The translations under genes were made by a program, and so were the position numbers. Shown piece after piece: positions 53,283-61,944 of a stretch of 64,000 nt of DNA. The first letter of the stretch is position 1; each line of letters starts with the position of its first letter. Origin of the DNA: Oscillospiraceae bacterium (lineage in GTDB: Bacteria > Bacillota > Clostridia > Oscillospirales > Oscillospiraceae). The notes under the pieces are model-generated. The model saw nothing but the letters and a program-made list of their open reading frames with translations, ran no database searches and had not been told where the DNA came from. Location: assembly GCA_020025595.1 (NCBI GenBank), contig JAHHRV010000008.1, forward strand, positions 44,314 to 108,313. The letters are read 5' to 3'.

Positions 53283-54986
53283 TCAGTTGATTCCGGTCAG
53301 GTCGTAATTTTCCAGGAAGGTCTTTGCCTTGGTAGCGATGTTGCGCAGGCACTCCGGATCAAAGGGACTGCTGAGTCCGGCTTCCTTCAGAAGGTCTGTG
53401 AACACCATGCTGCCGCCCAGCCGTGTATACTTCATATAGGTTTCAAATGCAGCCTTGGGATCCTCCTGGATTCTTGCCCAGAAGTCCAAAGAAACGGTCT
53501 GTGCAAGGCAATAATCAATGTAATAGAAGGGTCTCTTGTAGATATGGGTCTGACGCTGCCAGCCCTTGCCCTCGCCGAAGAAGGGAACGCCGTCGGGATT
53601 GACCCAGGGCATATACACACCCAGCAGCTCACGCCACACCTGATGCCGCTCCTTCGGATCAAAGTCGGGATATTCATAAATGATATGCTGGAAATGATCC
53701 ACCATGGTGCCATAGGGAATGAAGGCCAGTGCATCTGCCAGGTGGGTATAGCGGAACTTCCGGGCATCGTCGCCGAAGAACAGCTCGCTCCAGGGTTCAG
53801 CAAAGAACTCCATGGACATGGAGTGAACTTCGCAGCCCTCCAGGCTGGGCCACATCAGAGAAGAAGGCACCCGGTCGCGATTTACATAGCTTGCAAATGC
53901 GTGGCCTGCCTCATGGGTGATAACTTCCACATCATGAGCAGTTCCGTTGAAGTTTGCAAAGATGAACGGGGTCTTCAGGCCGTGAAGATTGGTGCAGTAG
54001 CCGCCGGCAGCTTTACCAGGCTTGCTCTCCACATCCATCATTTCACACTTACGCATATGATCCCAGAATTCCTTGGTCTCAGGGCTCAGCTCGCTGTAAA
54101 ACTTGGTGCCGTGCTCCAGGATCTCTGCAGGAGTGCCCACAGGCTTGGGATTGCCGGAGCGGAAGAACAGATCCTTATCTGCGAAGCTCATGGGGAACTC
54201 AAAGCCCATGCGCTCAGCCTGCACCATGCTGATCTGCTTTGCAACAGGCACCAGGTACTTCTGAACCGCCTTGCGGAATTCTTCCACATCTGCCTCTGTG
54301 TAGCAGTTACGGGTCATCCGGTTGTAGCCCAGGGGGATATAGTTTTCATAACCCAGCTTTTTGGCCATGCCGTGGCGAACCTTCACCAGCTCGTCATAGA
54401 TCCGGTCCAACTCCTGACTCTGGGTGTTGAACCACTCGCCGTCTGCCTTCCACGCGGCACGGCGAAGCGTATCATCGGGGTTGAGCTTATACGGAGACAT
54501 CTGCGACAGGGTCAGGACCTTTCCGTCAAAGGGAATCTGTGCAGAAGCAATCAGCTTCGTGTACTCAGAAACCAGCTGGTTCTCTCTCTGCAGATCCTCC
54601 ACCAGTTCCGGGATAAAGCACTTTGCATCCAGCTCTGCATTGATAAAGGGAACCTTGCCGTAAACTTCTTCCAGCTCCTTGCGGAAAGGGCTTGCCAGCA
54701 GGCTGTCGGTCCACTCCTTGGTCAGAGGCTCCAGCTCCGGCATTGCCTTGTTGTAAAATGCCATCTCGGCATCGTAAAATTCGTCCCGGGTATCAATGTC
54801 ACGGCGAATCTGAGCCACCGTGCGCATGGTTCCGACGGTGTTGCCCTCCAGCTCATCCATGGCAACGAATGCCTGCTGAGCTTCCTCAAATGTGGCAGCG
54901 CTGCGGAGCTTTTCTGTCAGGCACTGAATTTCCTTCTTCAGTGCTTCCATGTCCAAGCGCTTGTATTCAATCTGGGAAAAGGTCAT
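53283..54986 (-). CDS. pepF: M3-family oligoendopeptidase (PepF-like)
   Basis: The 567-residue cytoplasmic zinc peptidase cuts short peptides. The zinc site HEAGH is in EVITHEAGHAFASYVNR near residue 355, with a downstream Glu in EGCEVHSMSMEFFAEPW. The N-terminal helical part (residues 1-180) is typical of the oligoendopeptidase F group of the shorter kind. The start at 54986 follows GGAGGAA; a further ATG at 55079 is unsupported. It has no signal peptide. It is a single gene divergent from sbcD. Confidence 0.93.
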   Translation of the reverse strand: MTFSQIEYKRLDMEALKKEIQCLTEKLRSAATFEEAQQAFVAMDELEGNTVGTMRTVAQIRRDIDTRDEFYDAEMAFYNKAMPELEPLTKEWTDSLLASPFRKELEEVYGKVPFINAELDAKCFIPELVEDLQRENQLVSEYTKLIASAQIPFDGKVLTLSQMSPYKLNPDDTLRRAAWKADGEWFNTQSQELDRIYDELVKVRHGMAKKLGYENYIPLGYNRMTRNCYTEADVEEFRKAVQKYLVPVAKQISMVQAERMGFEFPMSFADKDLFFRSGNPKPVGTPAEILEHGTKFYSELSPETKEFWDHMRKCEMMDVESKPGKAAGGYCTNLHGLKTPFIFANFNGTAHDVEVITHEAGHAFASYVNRDRVPSSLMWPSLEGCEVHSMSMEFFAEPWSELFFGDDARKFRYTHLADALAFIPYGTMVDHFQHIIYEYPDFDPKERHQVWRELLGVYMPWVNPDGVPFFGEGKGWQRQTHIYKRPFYYIDYCLAQTVSLDFWARIQEDPKAAFETYMKYTRLGGSMVFTDLLKEAGLSSPFDPECLRNIATKAKTFLENYDLTGIN

Positions 54987-55123
54987 CGTTTTTTCCTCCG
55001 TTCTACATTTTCCAGTACAGTATAGCATAGTTCTCTTCACTTGAAAATCCCTGTTTTGAATCATTGCGCCCCATTTCACGGTCTGGTATAATAGAACAAA
55101 CGACCATTCAGGGAGGCAATATC

Positions 55124-56263
55124 ATGAAATTACTGCACCTATCTGACCTGCACCTGGGCAAACGGGTCAACGGCTTCTCGCAAATCGAAGACCAGAGATA
55201 CATTCTGAATCAGATTCTGACCATCGTTTCTTCCGAATCGCCTGACGCTGTGCTGATTTGCGGAGATGTGTATGACAAATCCGTCCCCTCTGCCGAAGCG
55301 GTGGACCTGTTTGACGATTTTCTGACGAAGCTTGCACAGTCTCACACCAATGTTTTCATCATCAGCGGAAATCACGACTCTGCCGAGCGAATCGCCTTCG
55401 GTGGCAAGCTGTTCTCTGCCGCCCATGTGTATGTGTCCCCTGTTTACGACGGACATGTGACCACCATTGACAAGGAAGATGAATTCGGCACCGTCCGTTT
55501 CTATCTGCTGCCTTTCTTAAAACCCAGCCATGTGCGCCTGCACGCTCCCGACACCGCCATCGAAAGCTATACCGATGCCATCGCCACAGCGCTGTCTGAC
55601 TGCGATCTGCGCGCTGACTGCCGCCATGTCTTGCTGACCCATCAGCTGGTCACCGGTGCTGAGCGGTCAGAATCCGAAGAGCTGAGCATCGGCGGAACGG
55701 ACAATGTGGATTTACAGGTGTTTGACGGCTTTGATTATGTTGCGCTGGGGCACCTGCACCGTCCCCAGAATGTAGGCTCTGAGCGAGTGCGCTACTGCGG
55801 AACCCCTCTGAAATACTCCTTTTCAGAAGCCGGTCACGAAAAGAGTGTCACCCTGGTTGACCTGCTGGAAAAGGGCAATCTGCAGATTCGCACCATTCCC
55901 CTGTCCCCCCTGCGGGACCTGGCAGAAGTAAAAGGCTCCTTTGCGCAACTGTCAGACCGGAGCTTCTATCTGGGTTCTGACCTGTGCAAGTCCTATCTGC
56001 ACATTACCCTGACCGACGAGGATGACATTCCGGACGCGATTGGCAAGCTCCGGGCAATTTATCCGTACATCATGCGGCTGGACTACGACAATCAGCGCAC
56101 ACGCTATTACCAGAACCCCATGGAGGAAGAAGCAAGTGTCGAGGCAACTCCCCTGCAGCTGTTTGCACAGCTGTATGAAAAGCAGAACAACCAGCCAATG
56201 AATCAGGTGCAGCAATCCTTCATGGAACACTTAATCGAGAAAATCTGGGAGGCGGAACAATGA
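55124..56263 (+). CDS. sbcD: DNA repair exonuclease SbcD (Mre11-like)
   Basis: The 379-residue nuclease subunit works with SbcC to cut hairpins and blocked DNA ends. Metal-binding motifs of the calcineurin-like fold are clear: HLSDLHLGK near residue 5, GDVYD near 48, SGNHDS near 85, LLTHQL near 175, and ALGHLH near 210. The start at 55124 follows AGGGAGG. Its end overlaps the sbcC start by four bases (ATGA). Confidence 0.95.
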   Translation: MKLLHLSDLHLGKRVNGFSQIEDQRYILNQILTIVSSESPDAVLICGDVYDKSVPSAEAVDLFDDFLTKLAQSHTNVFIISGNHDSAERIAFGGKLFSAAHVYVSPVYDGHVTTIDKEDEFGTVRFYLLPFLKPSHVRLHAPDTAIESYTDAIATALSDCDLRADCRHVLLTHQLVTGAERSESEELSIGGTDNVDLQVFDGFDYVALGHLHRPQNVGSERVRYCGTPLKYSFSEAGHEKSVTLVDLLEKGNLQIRTIPLSPLRDLAEVKGSFAQLSDRSFYLGSDLCKSYLHITLTDEDDIPDAIGKLRAIYPYIMRLDYDNQRTRYYQNPMEEEASVEATPLQLFAQLYEKQNNQPMNQVQQSFMEHLIEKIWEAEQ

Positions 56264-59016
56264 GACCATTAAAACTGACAATTTCTGCCTTTGGCCCCTA
56301 TGCAAAGGCCTGTACGCTGGATCTGGATTCTCTGGGCACCAGCGGTCTGTACCTGATTACCGGCGATACCGGTGCCGGTAAAACCTCCATCTTTGATGCC
56401 ATCACCTACGCCCTCTATGGAGAAGCCAGCGGCACATCCCGTGACGGCTCCATGATGCGCTCCAAATATGCTCCTGCAGATGTCCCCACCTATGTGGAGC
56501 TGACCTTTTCCAATCACAATCAAATCTACACCATCCGCAGAAATCCCGAATATGAGCGGCCTGCCAAGCGGGGCGGCGGCACGACGCTGCAAAAGGCCGA
56601 AGCGGAACTGACCTATCCTGACGGGCGACTGGTTACAAAATCCAGAGAGGTAACCAATGCGGTCACCGCGATTCTGGGTGTCAATAAAGATCAGTTCTGT
56701 TCCATCGCCATGATTGCGCAGGGAGATTTTCTCAAACTGCTGCTTGCTTCCACCGAGGAACGCAAAACCATTTTCCGCCAGATTTTCCGTACTGCACCGT
56801 ATCAGACGCTGCAGGAAAAGCTGAAAGAGGAATCCGGTACCCTCAACCGCCAGTGCCAGGACTTGCGCAGCGCCGTTGCCCGATACGCAAAGCTCATCCG
56901 CTGCCCCCAGGATTCTCCGCTGTACGAGATGTCTCAGAAAGAGGACCTGCCCATCGGGGAATTGCTAGCAATTATAGAGCAGCTCATCACCCAGGACACT
57001 GCCTCCCAGCAGCAGCTGAACATTCTGCTGACCCAGGCAGAGCAGCAGGCACAGGAAGCATCTGAAAAGCTTTCTCAGGCCAAACAGCGTGCTCAGCTTC
57101 AGAAAAGTATCGCCTTCGCCAGTGAAAAGCTGGTTGCCGGGGACGCTGCGCTGGCTCAGGCAAAGGAGCAGCTGGCCGCTCAGGAGGCAACCGCCCCGCA
57201 GCGTGAGGCGCTCACAGAACAGATTGCCGCTCTGACGCACTTGCTCCCAAGTTATGACGATCTGGAGCAGAAAAAGTTAGAAAACAGGCAGAATATCGCC
57301 AAACTGAACCAACTGCAGCAGCTGATGCAGCGCCAGCAGGCAGCAATCGACCAGTCTCAGACTCAGGCTACCGAGCAAAGCACCCTGCTGGAACAACTGA
57401 AGGATGTCCCCCTCTCTTTGGAAAAATGCACCCAGAAACTACAGACCTTGTCTGTGCATATGGATGCACTGTCTGCGCTGGAACAGGCATGGAAGGAATA
57501 CCAGACCACCTGCGCCCAATCTGCCAAAGCCCAGAATCAGTATGCAGTGCTTGCCGATCAGGCAGATCAGGTGAACAAGACTTACATCACCATGAATCGC
57601 GCATTTCTGGATGCTCAGGCGGGTATTCTGGCACAGGGACTGGTTGATGGAACCCCCTGTCCTGTGTGCGGTTCCATTCACCACCCATCCCCTGCTGTGG
57701 CTGCCGGTCACGCTCCCACGGAGGCAGAACTGGAACAGGCTCAAAAGGATGCCGAGCGAGCACAGCAGAACGCCGTTGCCGCCAGCCAAACTGCCAGCCG
57801 TCACCTGGAACGCAAAGCAAATCAGGAAAATGCGCTGAAAAAGCAGTGCTCAGAGCTGCTCAGCGCAACTTTAGAGGATGCTCCCGCCCTGCTACAAAGC
57901 CAGCGCCTGCAGTGTGAGCAGGAGAAAAAGGAACTTCTGCAGGCACAGTCCCAGTTGTCTGCCCAGCTCCGTCAGAAGGAGAAAACAGAACAGGCTCTGC
58001 CTGCTCTGCAGCAAAAGATCTCGGAGATGACCGCCCAGCAGAGCCAATACGCGCTGCAGATTGCCAGCCTCCAGGCTGCTGCCGACGCTCAGAACCAGGC
58101 AATTGCAGAACTGATTCAGCAGCTGCCCTACCCTGATCAGGCCCAGGCCACCCAGGCATTGCACGCTCTGCAGCAGCAGCGTCAGTCACTGGAAGCCGCT
58201 CTTGTCAACGCACAGAAGCGCCACAGTGAAGTCGTCTCTGCACTGGAGCGTCTTCGCGGCCAGTTGGAAACTTGTCAGGCACAGCTGAAAGAGATTCCTG
58301 CGCTGGATGAAGCCCTTCAGGCAGAAGCATTGTCCGTTGCCAACGCCCAACTGGAGCAGCTGCGCGCACAGCTGACCGGCCTTGCCGTCCGTCTGGATGC
58401 CAACCGCAGTGCTCAGGATCAGATTCGCAAATCCGTTGGCGATCTGGAGCAGCTGGAAGCCCGGTATATCTGGATTCGCAACCTGTCCAATACAGCCAAC
58501 GGCAATCTGCCCGGTAAGGAAAAGCTGATGCTGGAAACCTTTGTCCAGACTGCTTATTTCGATCGGATCATCCGCAGAGCCAATGTGCGGATGCGTGTTA
58601 TGACTTCCGGACAGTACGAATTGGTTCGCAGGAAAGAAGCCGGAAATGTCCGCAGTCAAAGCGGTCTGGAGCTGGATGTCATCGACCACTATAACGGTAC
58701 CACCAGAAGCGTCCGCACGCTCTCCGGCGGCGAAAGCTTCAAGGCATCTCTTTCCCTTGCGCTTGGACTTTCCGAACAGATCCAAAGTCAGGCAGGCGGC
58801 ATCCGTCTGGACACCATGTTTGTGGACGAAGGCTTCGGTTCTCTGGACGAAGAATCTCTGCGTCAGGCGCTGGAAGCTCTGTCTTCCCTGTCGTCAGGAG
58901 ATCGTCTGGTTGGCATCATCTCCCATGTTTCTGAGCTAAAAGAGCGAATCGACAATCAAATCGTCGTTACCAAACAGCGAGATCAGGGCAGTTTTGCTAC
59001 AATTCGTCTGGGATAA
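56260..59016 (+). CDS. sbcC: DNA repair ATPase SbcC (Rad50-like)
   Basis: The 918-residue SMC-like ATPase drives the SbcCD complex. Walker A is GDTGAGKTSIFDA near residue 35, the two coiled-coil arms run at ~190-440 and ~490-740 (Gln/Ala/Glu-rich), and the zinc hook CPVC is near 467. The ABC signature LSGGESF is near 825 and Walker B MFVDEGFGSLDEE near 850. The arms are rather short and unusually Gln-rich. It is translationally coupled to sbcD. Confidence 0.95.
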   Translation: MRPLKLTISAFGPYAKACTLDLDSLGTSGLYLITGDTGAGKTSIFDAITYALYGEASGTSRDGSMMRSKYAPADVPTYVELTFSNHNQIYTIRRNPEYERPAKRGGGTTLQKAEAELTYPDGRLVTKSREVTNAVTAILGVNKDQFCSIAMIAQGDFLKLLLASTEERKTIFRQIFRTAPYQTLQEKLKEESGTLNRQCQDLRSAVARYAKLIRCPQDSPLYEMSQKEDLPIGELLAIIEQLITQDTASQQQLNILLTQAEQQAQEASEKLSQAKQRAQLQKSIAFASEKLVAGDAALAQAKEQLAAQEATAPQREALTEQIAALTHLLPSYDDLEQKKLENRQNIAKLNQLQQLMQRQQAAIDQSQTQATEQSTLLEQLKDVPLSLEKCTQKLQTLSVHMDALSALEQAWKEYQTTCAQSAKAQNQYAVLADQADQVNKTYITMNRAFLDAQAGILAQGLVDGTPCPVCGSIHHPSPAVAAGHAPTEAELEQAQKDAERAQQNAVAASQTASRHLERKANQENALKKQCSELLSATLEDAPALLQSQRLQCEQEKKELLQAQSQLSAQLRQKEKTEQALPALQQKISEMTAQQSQYALQIASLQAAADAQNQAIAELIQQLPYPDQAQATQALHALQQQRQSLEAALVNAQKRHSEVVSALERLRGQLETCQAQLKEIPALDEALQAEALSVANAQLEQLRAQLTGLAVRLDANRSAQDQIRKSVGDLEQLEARYIWIRNLSNTANGNLPGKEKLMLETFVQTAYFDRIIRRANVRMRVMTSGQYELVRRKEAGNVRSQSGLELDVIDHYNGTTRSVRTLSGGESFKASLSLALGLSEQIQSQAGGIRLDTMFVDEGFGSLDEESLRQALEALSSLSSGDRLVGIISHVSELKERIDNQIVVTKQRDQGSFATIRLG

Positions 59017-59085
59017 TCGCTTTGAGCACAAGCGAAATATCAATTTGATTTGGTATACACTTCCCATGCAAAACCATATGCAATC

Positions 59086-59125
59086 ATAGAAATAGGTGTG
59101 TGCGACAAAATACACCTATTTCTAT
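59086..59125. repeat. Perfect 14-bp inverted repeat after sbcC
   Basis: ATAGAAATAGGTGT and ACACCTATTTCTAT enclose a 12-nt loop. Neither strand has a T-tract behind it, so a simple intrinsic terminator is not well supported; it could be a weak terminator or a mobile miniature element. The rest of 59017-59199 shows nothing else. Confidence 0.6.
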
Positions 59126-59199
59126 CAATAATATTCAAAAAACTCCGAACGCAATCGATTGCGCTGCAATATTTATGCGGTGTATCATCTTTCTCATCC

Positions 59200-59228
59200 T
59201 TGACAACCCATAACCGATTCGATAAAAT
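59200..59228 (+). promoter_or_regulatory. glgB promoter
   Basis: Consensus -35 TTGACA, 17-bp spacer, -10 TAAAAT, 60 bases before the glgB ATG. Confidence 0.85.
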
Positions 59229-59288
59229 AGAATCAGATAATCGCATATTCACAAGTCTGTCCGCAACCGTTATACAGGAGGCTATGCC

Positions 59289-61277
59289 ATGTCTTACCAA
59301 ATCCTTAATTACGACCCTATCCTCAAGAATTATGAAGAGGATATTAATCTGCGCATGGACCTATACAAAAAGAAGCACAAAGAGCTGGTTAAGCGCGGAA
59401 AAACCCTGTCCGACTTTGCCAACGGACATCATTACTTCGGCATTCATCGCACGGAAGACGGATGGGTCTACCGTGAGTGGGCTCCCGGTGCAGAGGAAAT
59501 GTATCTGACCGGTGACTTTAATCAGTGGAATCTCACCGGATGTCCCATGCAGCGTCTGGACGGCGGTGTATTCCAGGTGGAGCTGCAAGGCCGTGATGCA
59601 CTGATCCCCGGCCAGAAAATCCAGGCCATTGTCATCCACGATGGTCAGATGCTGCGGCGTATCCCGCTTTATGCAACCCGTGTTGTGCAGGACCCCGACA
59701 CCATTATGTGGTGTGCAGAGGTTGAAGACACCTTGGAGCAATTCCCCTGGACCGATGCTAATTTCCGCCCCGAAAAGACTCCGTTTATCTACGAATGTCA
59801 TATCGGCATGGCCCAGGAAGAAGGCAAGGTTGGCTCTTACCGGGAGTTCCGTGAAAACACACTCCCCCGGATTAAGGCTCTTGGTTACAATACCATCCAG
59901 ATCATGGCTATTATGGAGCACCCCTACTATGGCTCCTTTGGATATCAGGTTTCCAATTTCTTTGCTGCATCCTCCCGTTATGGCTACAGTGTTGAACTGA
60001 AAGAACTCATCGACACCGCTCACTCCATGGGTATCGCCGTTTTGCTGGATGTGGTGCATTCTCATGCTGTCAAAAACACATCCGAAGGCATCAACCAGTT
60101 TGACGGAACCGATTACCAGTTCTTCCACAGCGGCCCCAAGGGCAATCACAGCGCCTGGGATACCAAGCTGTTCAATTACGGCAAAAATGAAGTCATTCAT
60201 TTCCTGCTCTCTAACCTGAAATACTGGATGGAGATTTTCCATTTTGACGGCTTCCGGTTTGACGGCGTTACATCCATGCTCTACCTGGACCACGGTCTTG
60301 GCAGCGCTTTCTCAAACTATGATATGTATTTCTCCATGAATACAGATACCGAAGCCGTCACCTATCTGCAGTTGGCCAATGAACTGATCCATATGATCAA
60401 TCCCAACGCCATCACGGTCGCAGAGGATATGTCCGGTATGCCCGGTATGTGTATCCCCATTCGCCAGGGCGGCATTGGATTTAACTACCGACTGAGCATG
60501 GGTGTTCCCGATTTCTGGATCCGCACTCTGAAAGAACGGAAGGACGAAAACTGGGACATGGGCAAGATGTGGTACGAGCTCACCTGCCGTCGCCCCAAAG
60601 AAAAGAATATCGGCTACTGCGAGTCCCATGACCAGGCTCTGGTTGGCGATAAAACCCTTATGTTCCGCCTGTGCGATGCAGAAATGTATACCGGTATGTC
60701 CAAATTAATGCCGAAGAGCATGATCATCGATCGCGGTATTGCTCTACATAAGATGATCCGCCTGATTACCGCCTCCACCGCCGGCGAAGGATATCTGAAT
60801 TTCATGGGCAACGAATTTGGTCACCCTGAATGGATTGACTTCCCCAGAGAGGGCAACGGCTGGAGTTATCATTATTGCCGCCGCCAGTGGAGCCTTGTGG
60901 ACAACCCCGATCTGTATTATACGGACCTGAACCGATTTGACACGGCTATGGTGGAGCTTCTCAAGAATGAACGGCTTCTGGATAAGAAACCGGATCTGCT
61001 GCTTCTGCATCAGGCCGACAAGCTGATCTCCTTCCAGAAGGGCAACCTTGTATTCGTCTTTAACTTCCATCCATGCAAGTCCTATGACGGTTACGAATTG
61101 CCTCTGCGCAAAACCGGTAAGTACAAAGTTGTGCTCTCTACCGATGACCAGCGGTTCGGCGGAGAGGGCCGTATTGATCAGAATTATGTCTACTCTTCCA
61201 AAGTGCAGGAGGACGGCCGACTGGGATTCAAGTGCTATCTTCCCTCTCGTACCGCCGTTGTATTTAAGAAGAAATAA
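59289..61277 (+). CDS. glgB: 1,4-alpha-glucan branching enzyme (eukaryotic-type, GH13_8)
   Basis: The 662-residue enzyme makes the alpha-1,6 branches of glycogen. An N-terminal CBM48 domain (YREWAPGAEEMYLTGDFNQWN) is at ~60-140. The GH13 barrel follows: DVVHSHAVKNT near 250, nucleophile Asp in FDGFRFDGVTSM near 320, acid/base Glu in VAEDMSG near 380, and ESHDQALVGDKT near 445. The C-terminal beta domain ends at a Lys-rich tail. The text YGSFGYQVSNFFAASSRYG is that of the eukaryotic-like subfamily also found in some Clostridia and Bacteroidetes, not the usual bacterial GlgB. An ACAGGAGG ribosome binding site supports the start. No other glg genes are in the window. Confidence 0.93.
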   Translation: MSYQILNYDPILKNYEEDINLRMDLYKKKHKELVKRGKTLSDFANGHHYFGIHRTEDGWVYREWAPGAEEMYLTGDFNQWNLTGCPMQRLDGGVFQVELQGRDALIPGQKIQAIVIHDGQMLRRIPLYATRVVQDPDTIMWCAEVEDTLEQFPWTDANFRPEKTPFIYECHIGMAQEEGKVGSYREFRENTLPRIKALGYNTIQIMAIMEHPYYGSFGYQVSNFFAASSRYGYSVELKELIDTAHSMGIAVLLDVVHSHAVKNTSEGINQFDGTDYQFFHSGPKGNHSAWDTKLFNYGKNEVIHFLLSNLKYWMEIFHFDGFRFDGVTSMLYLDHGLGSAFSNYDMYFSMNTDTEAVTYLQLANELIHMINPNAITVAEDMSGMPGMCIPIRQGGIGFNYRLSMGVPDFWIRTLKERKDENWDMGKMWYELTCRRPKEKNIGYCESHDQALVGDKTLMFRLCDAEMYTGMSKLMPKSMIIDRGIALHKMIRLITASTAGEGYLNFMGNEFGHPEWIDFPREGNGWSYHYCRRQWSLVDNPDLYYTDLNRFDTAMVELLKNERLLDKKPDLLLLHQADKLISFQKGNLVFVFNFHPCKSYDGYELPLRKTGKYKVVLSTDDQRFGGEGRIDQNYVYSSKVQEDGRLGFKCYLPSRTAVVFKKK

Positions 61278-61317
61278 GCACACTCAAAAATTAATTCAAA
61301 AGAACTAAAAATAGTGC

Positions 61318-61346
61318 TTGACAAATCAGAAACCCAGTGTTATTAT
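61318..61346 (+). promoter_or_regulatory. Promoter of the tRNA-fMet gene
   Basis: Consensus -35 TTGACA, 17-bp spacer, -10 TATTAT, 31 bases before the tRNA. Confidence 0.85.
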
Positions 61347-61351
61347 ATAAA

Positions 61352-61371
61352 GGCGCTCAGGAGTGAGCGCC
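61352..61371 (+). repeat. Leader hairpin of the tRNA-fMet transcript
   Basis: GGCGCTCA and TGAGCGCC form a perfect 8-bp stem with loop GGAG, between the promoter and the mature 5' end. It may help RNase P or protect the precursor. Confidence 0.6.
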
Positions 61372-61377
61372 TGATAT

Positions 61378-61453
61378 CGCGGAGTAGAGCAGTTGGAAGC
61401 TCGTCGGGCTCATAACCCGGAGGTCGTAGGTTCGAGTCCTGCCTCCGCAACCA
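61378..61453 (+). tRNA. Initiator tRNA-fMet (anticodon CAU)
   Basis: The 76-nt cloverleaf has acceptor arms CGCGGAG and CTCCGCA plus encoded ACCA. The first pair is C1 against A72, a mismatch that marks the initiator tRNA. The anticodon stem has three G:C pairs (GGG/CCC) around CTCATAA, also an initiator mark. The T arm GTAGGTTCGAGTCCTGC is normal. It has its own promoter and terminator. Confidence 0.95.
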
Positions 61454-61459
61454 AATTCA

Positions 61460-61488
61460 CCCCTAATTCTTCGGAATTAGGGGTTTTT
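61460..61488 (+). terminator. Intrinsic terminator after tRNA-fMet
   Basis: CCCCTAATTC, TTCG tetraloop, GAATTAGGGG, then a T5 run. Confidence 0.95.
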
Positions 61489-61767
61489 CTTATGCAAAAA
61501 GTTCGATTTTTCCACTATCGAAATTTTCTTGACCCCAATTTGACCCCAATTGGCATTTTCAAAAAGTTTGGAATACTCCGATATCATATAATAAACTCAA
61601 ACTATTCTTCATTTTTTCTAGTTTTAACAAGAATCAAAAATGATAAACCCAGCGTGAAATTGGTACATAGGCCAATCCTCATCTAAAAAAGTCCCTATTA
61701 ATGTACAAGTGTTATGGTAGAATTTTCTTCTACCGAAAAAAGTGTCGCCCAAAATATGCAACATAGT
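61489..61767. other. AT-rich gap with an 11-bp tandem repeat
   Basis: No gene is supported. TTGACCCCAAT occurs twice in a row at 61529-61550. This text is often seen near integrase genes and att sites beside tRNAs, so it may be a scar of an integrated element. The rest is AT-rich and unlike the sequence on the left, marking the border of an accessory region. Confidence 0.4.
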
Positions 61768-61799
61768 AAAGCTGTTCGGTTTTCCGGACAGCTTTTTTA
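61768..61799 (+). terminator. Orphan intrinsic terminator
   Basis: AAAGCTGTTCGG and CCGGACAGCTTT form the stem, with a T6 tract on the plus strand. No gene stands in front of it, so it may be left from a deleted gene. Confidence 0.65.
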
Positions 61800-61848
61800 A
61801 TGCCATAGAAATATAAGGCGACATGCCACAGAAATAATTGTACTTAAG

Positions 61849-61877
61849 TTGACCCAACGAGGCAAAATCCGTATAAT
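61849..61877 (+). promoter_or_regulatory. hsdM promoter
   Basis: -35 TTGACC, 17-bp spacer, -10 TATAAT, 67 bases before the chosen ATG. Confidence 0.8.
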
Positions 61878-61944
61878 AGTAATCAAGAAACCAATTAGGC
61901 AGTTTCGATCCTGCCTACACTTGAAACATGGAGAGAGAAATAAA

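Noticed and set aside
61393..61686. A 97-codon frame starting inside the tRNA-fMet gene
   Set aside because: It begins within the tRNA and passes through the terminator; no ribosome binding site.
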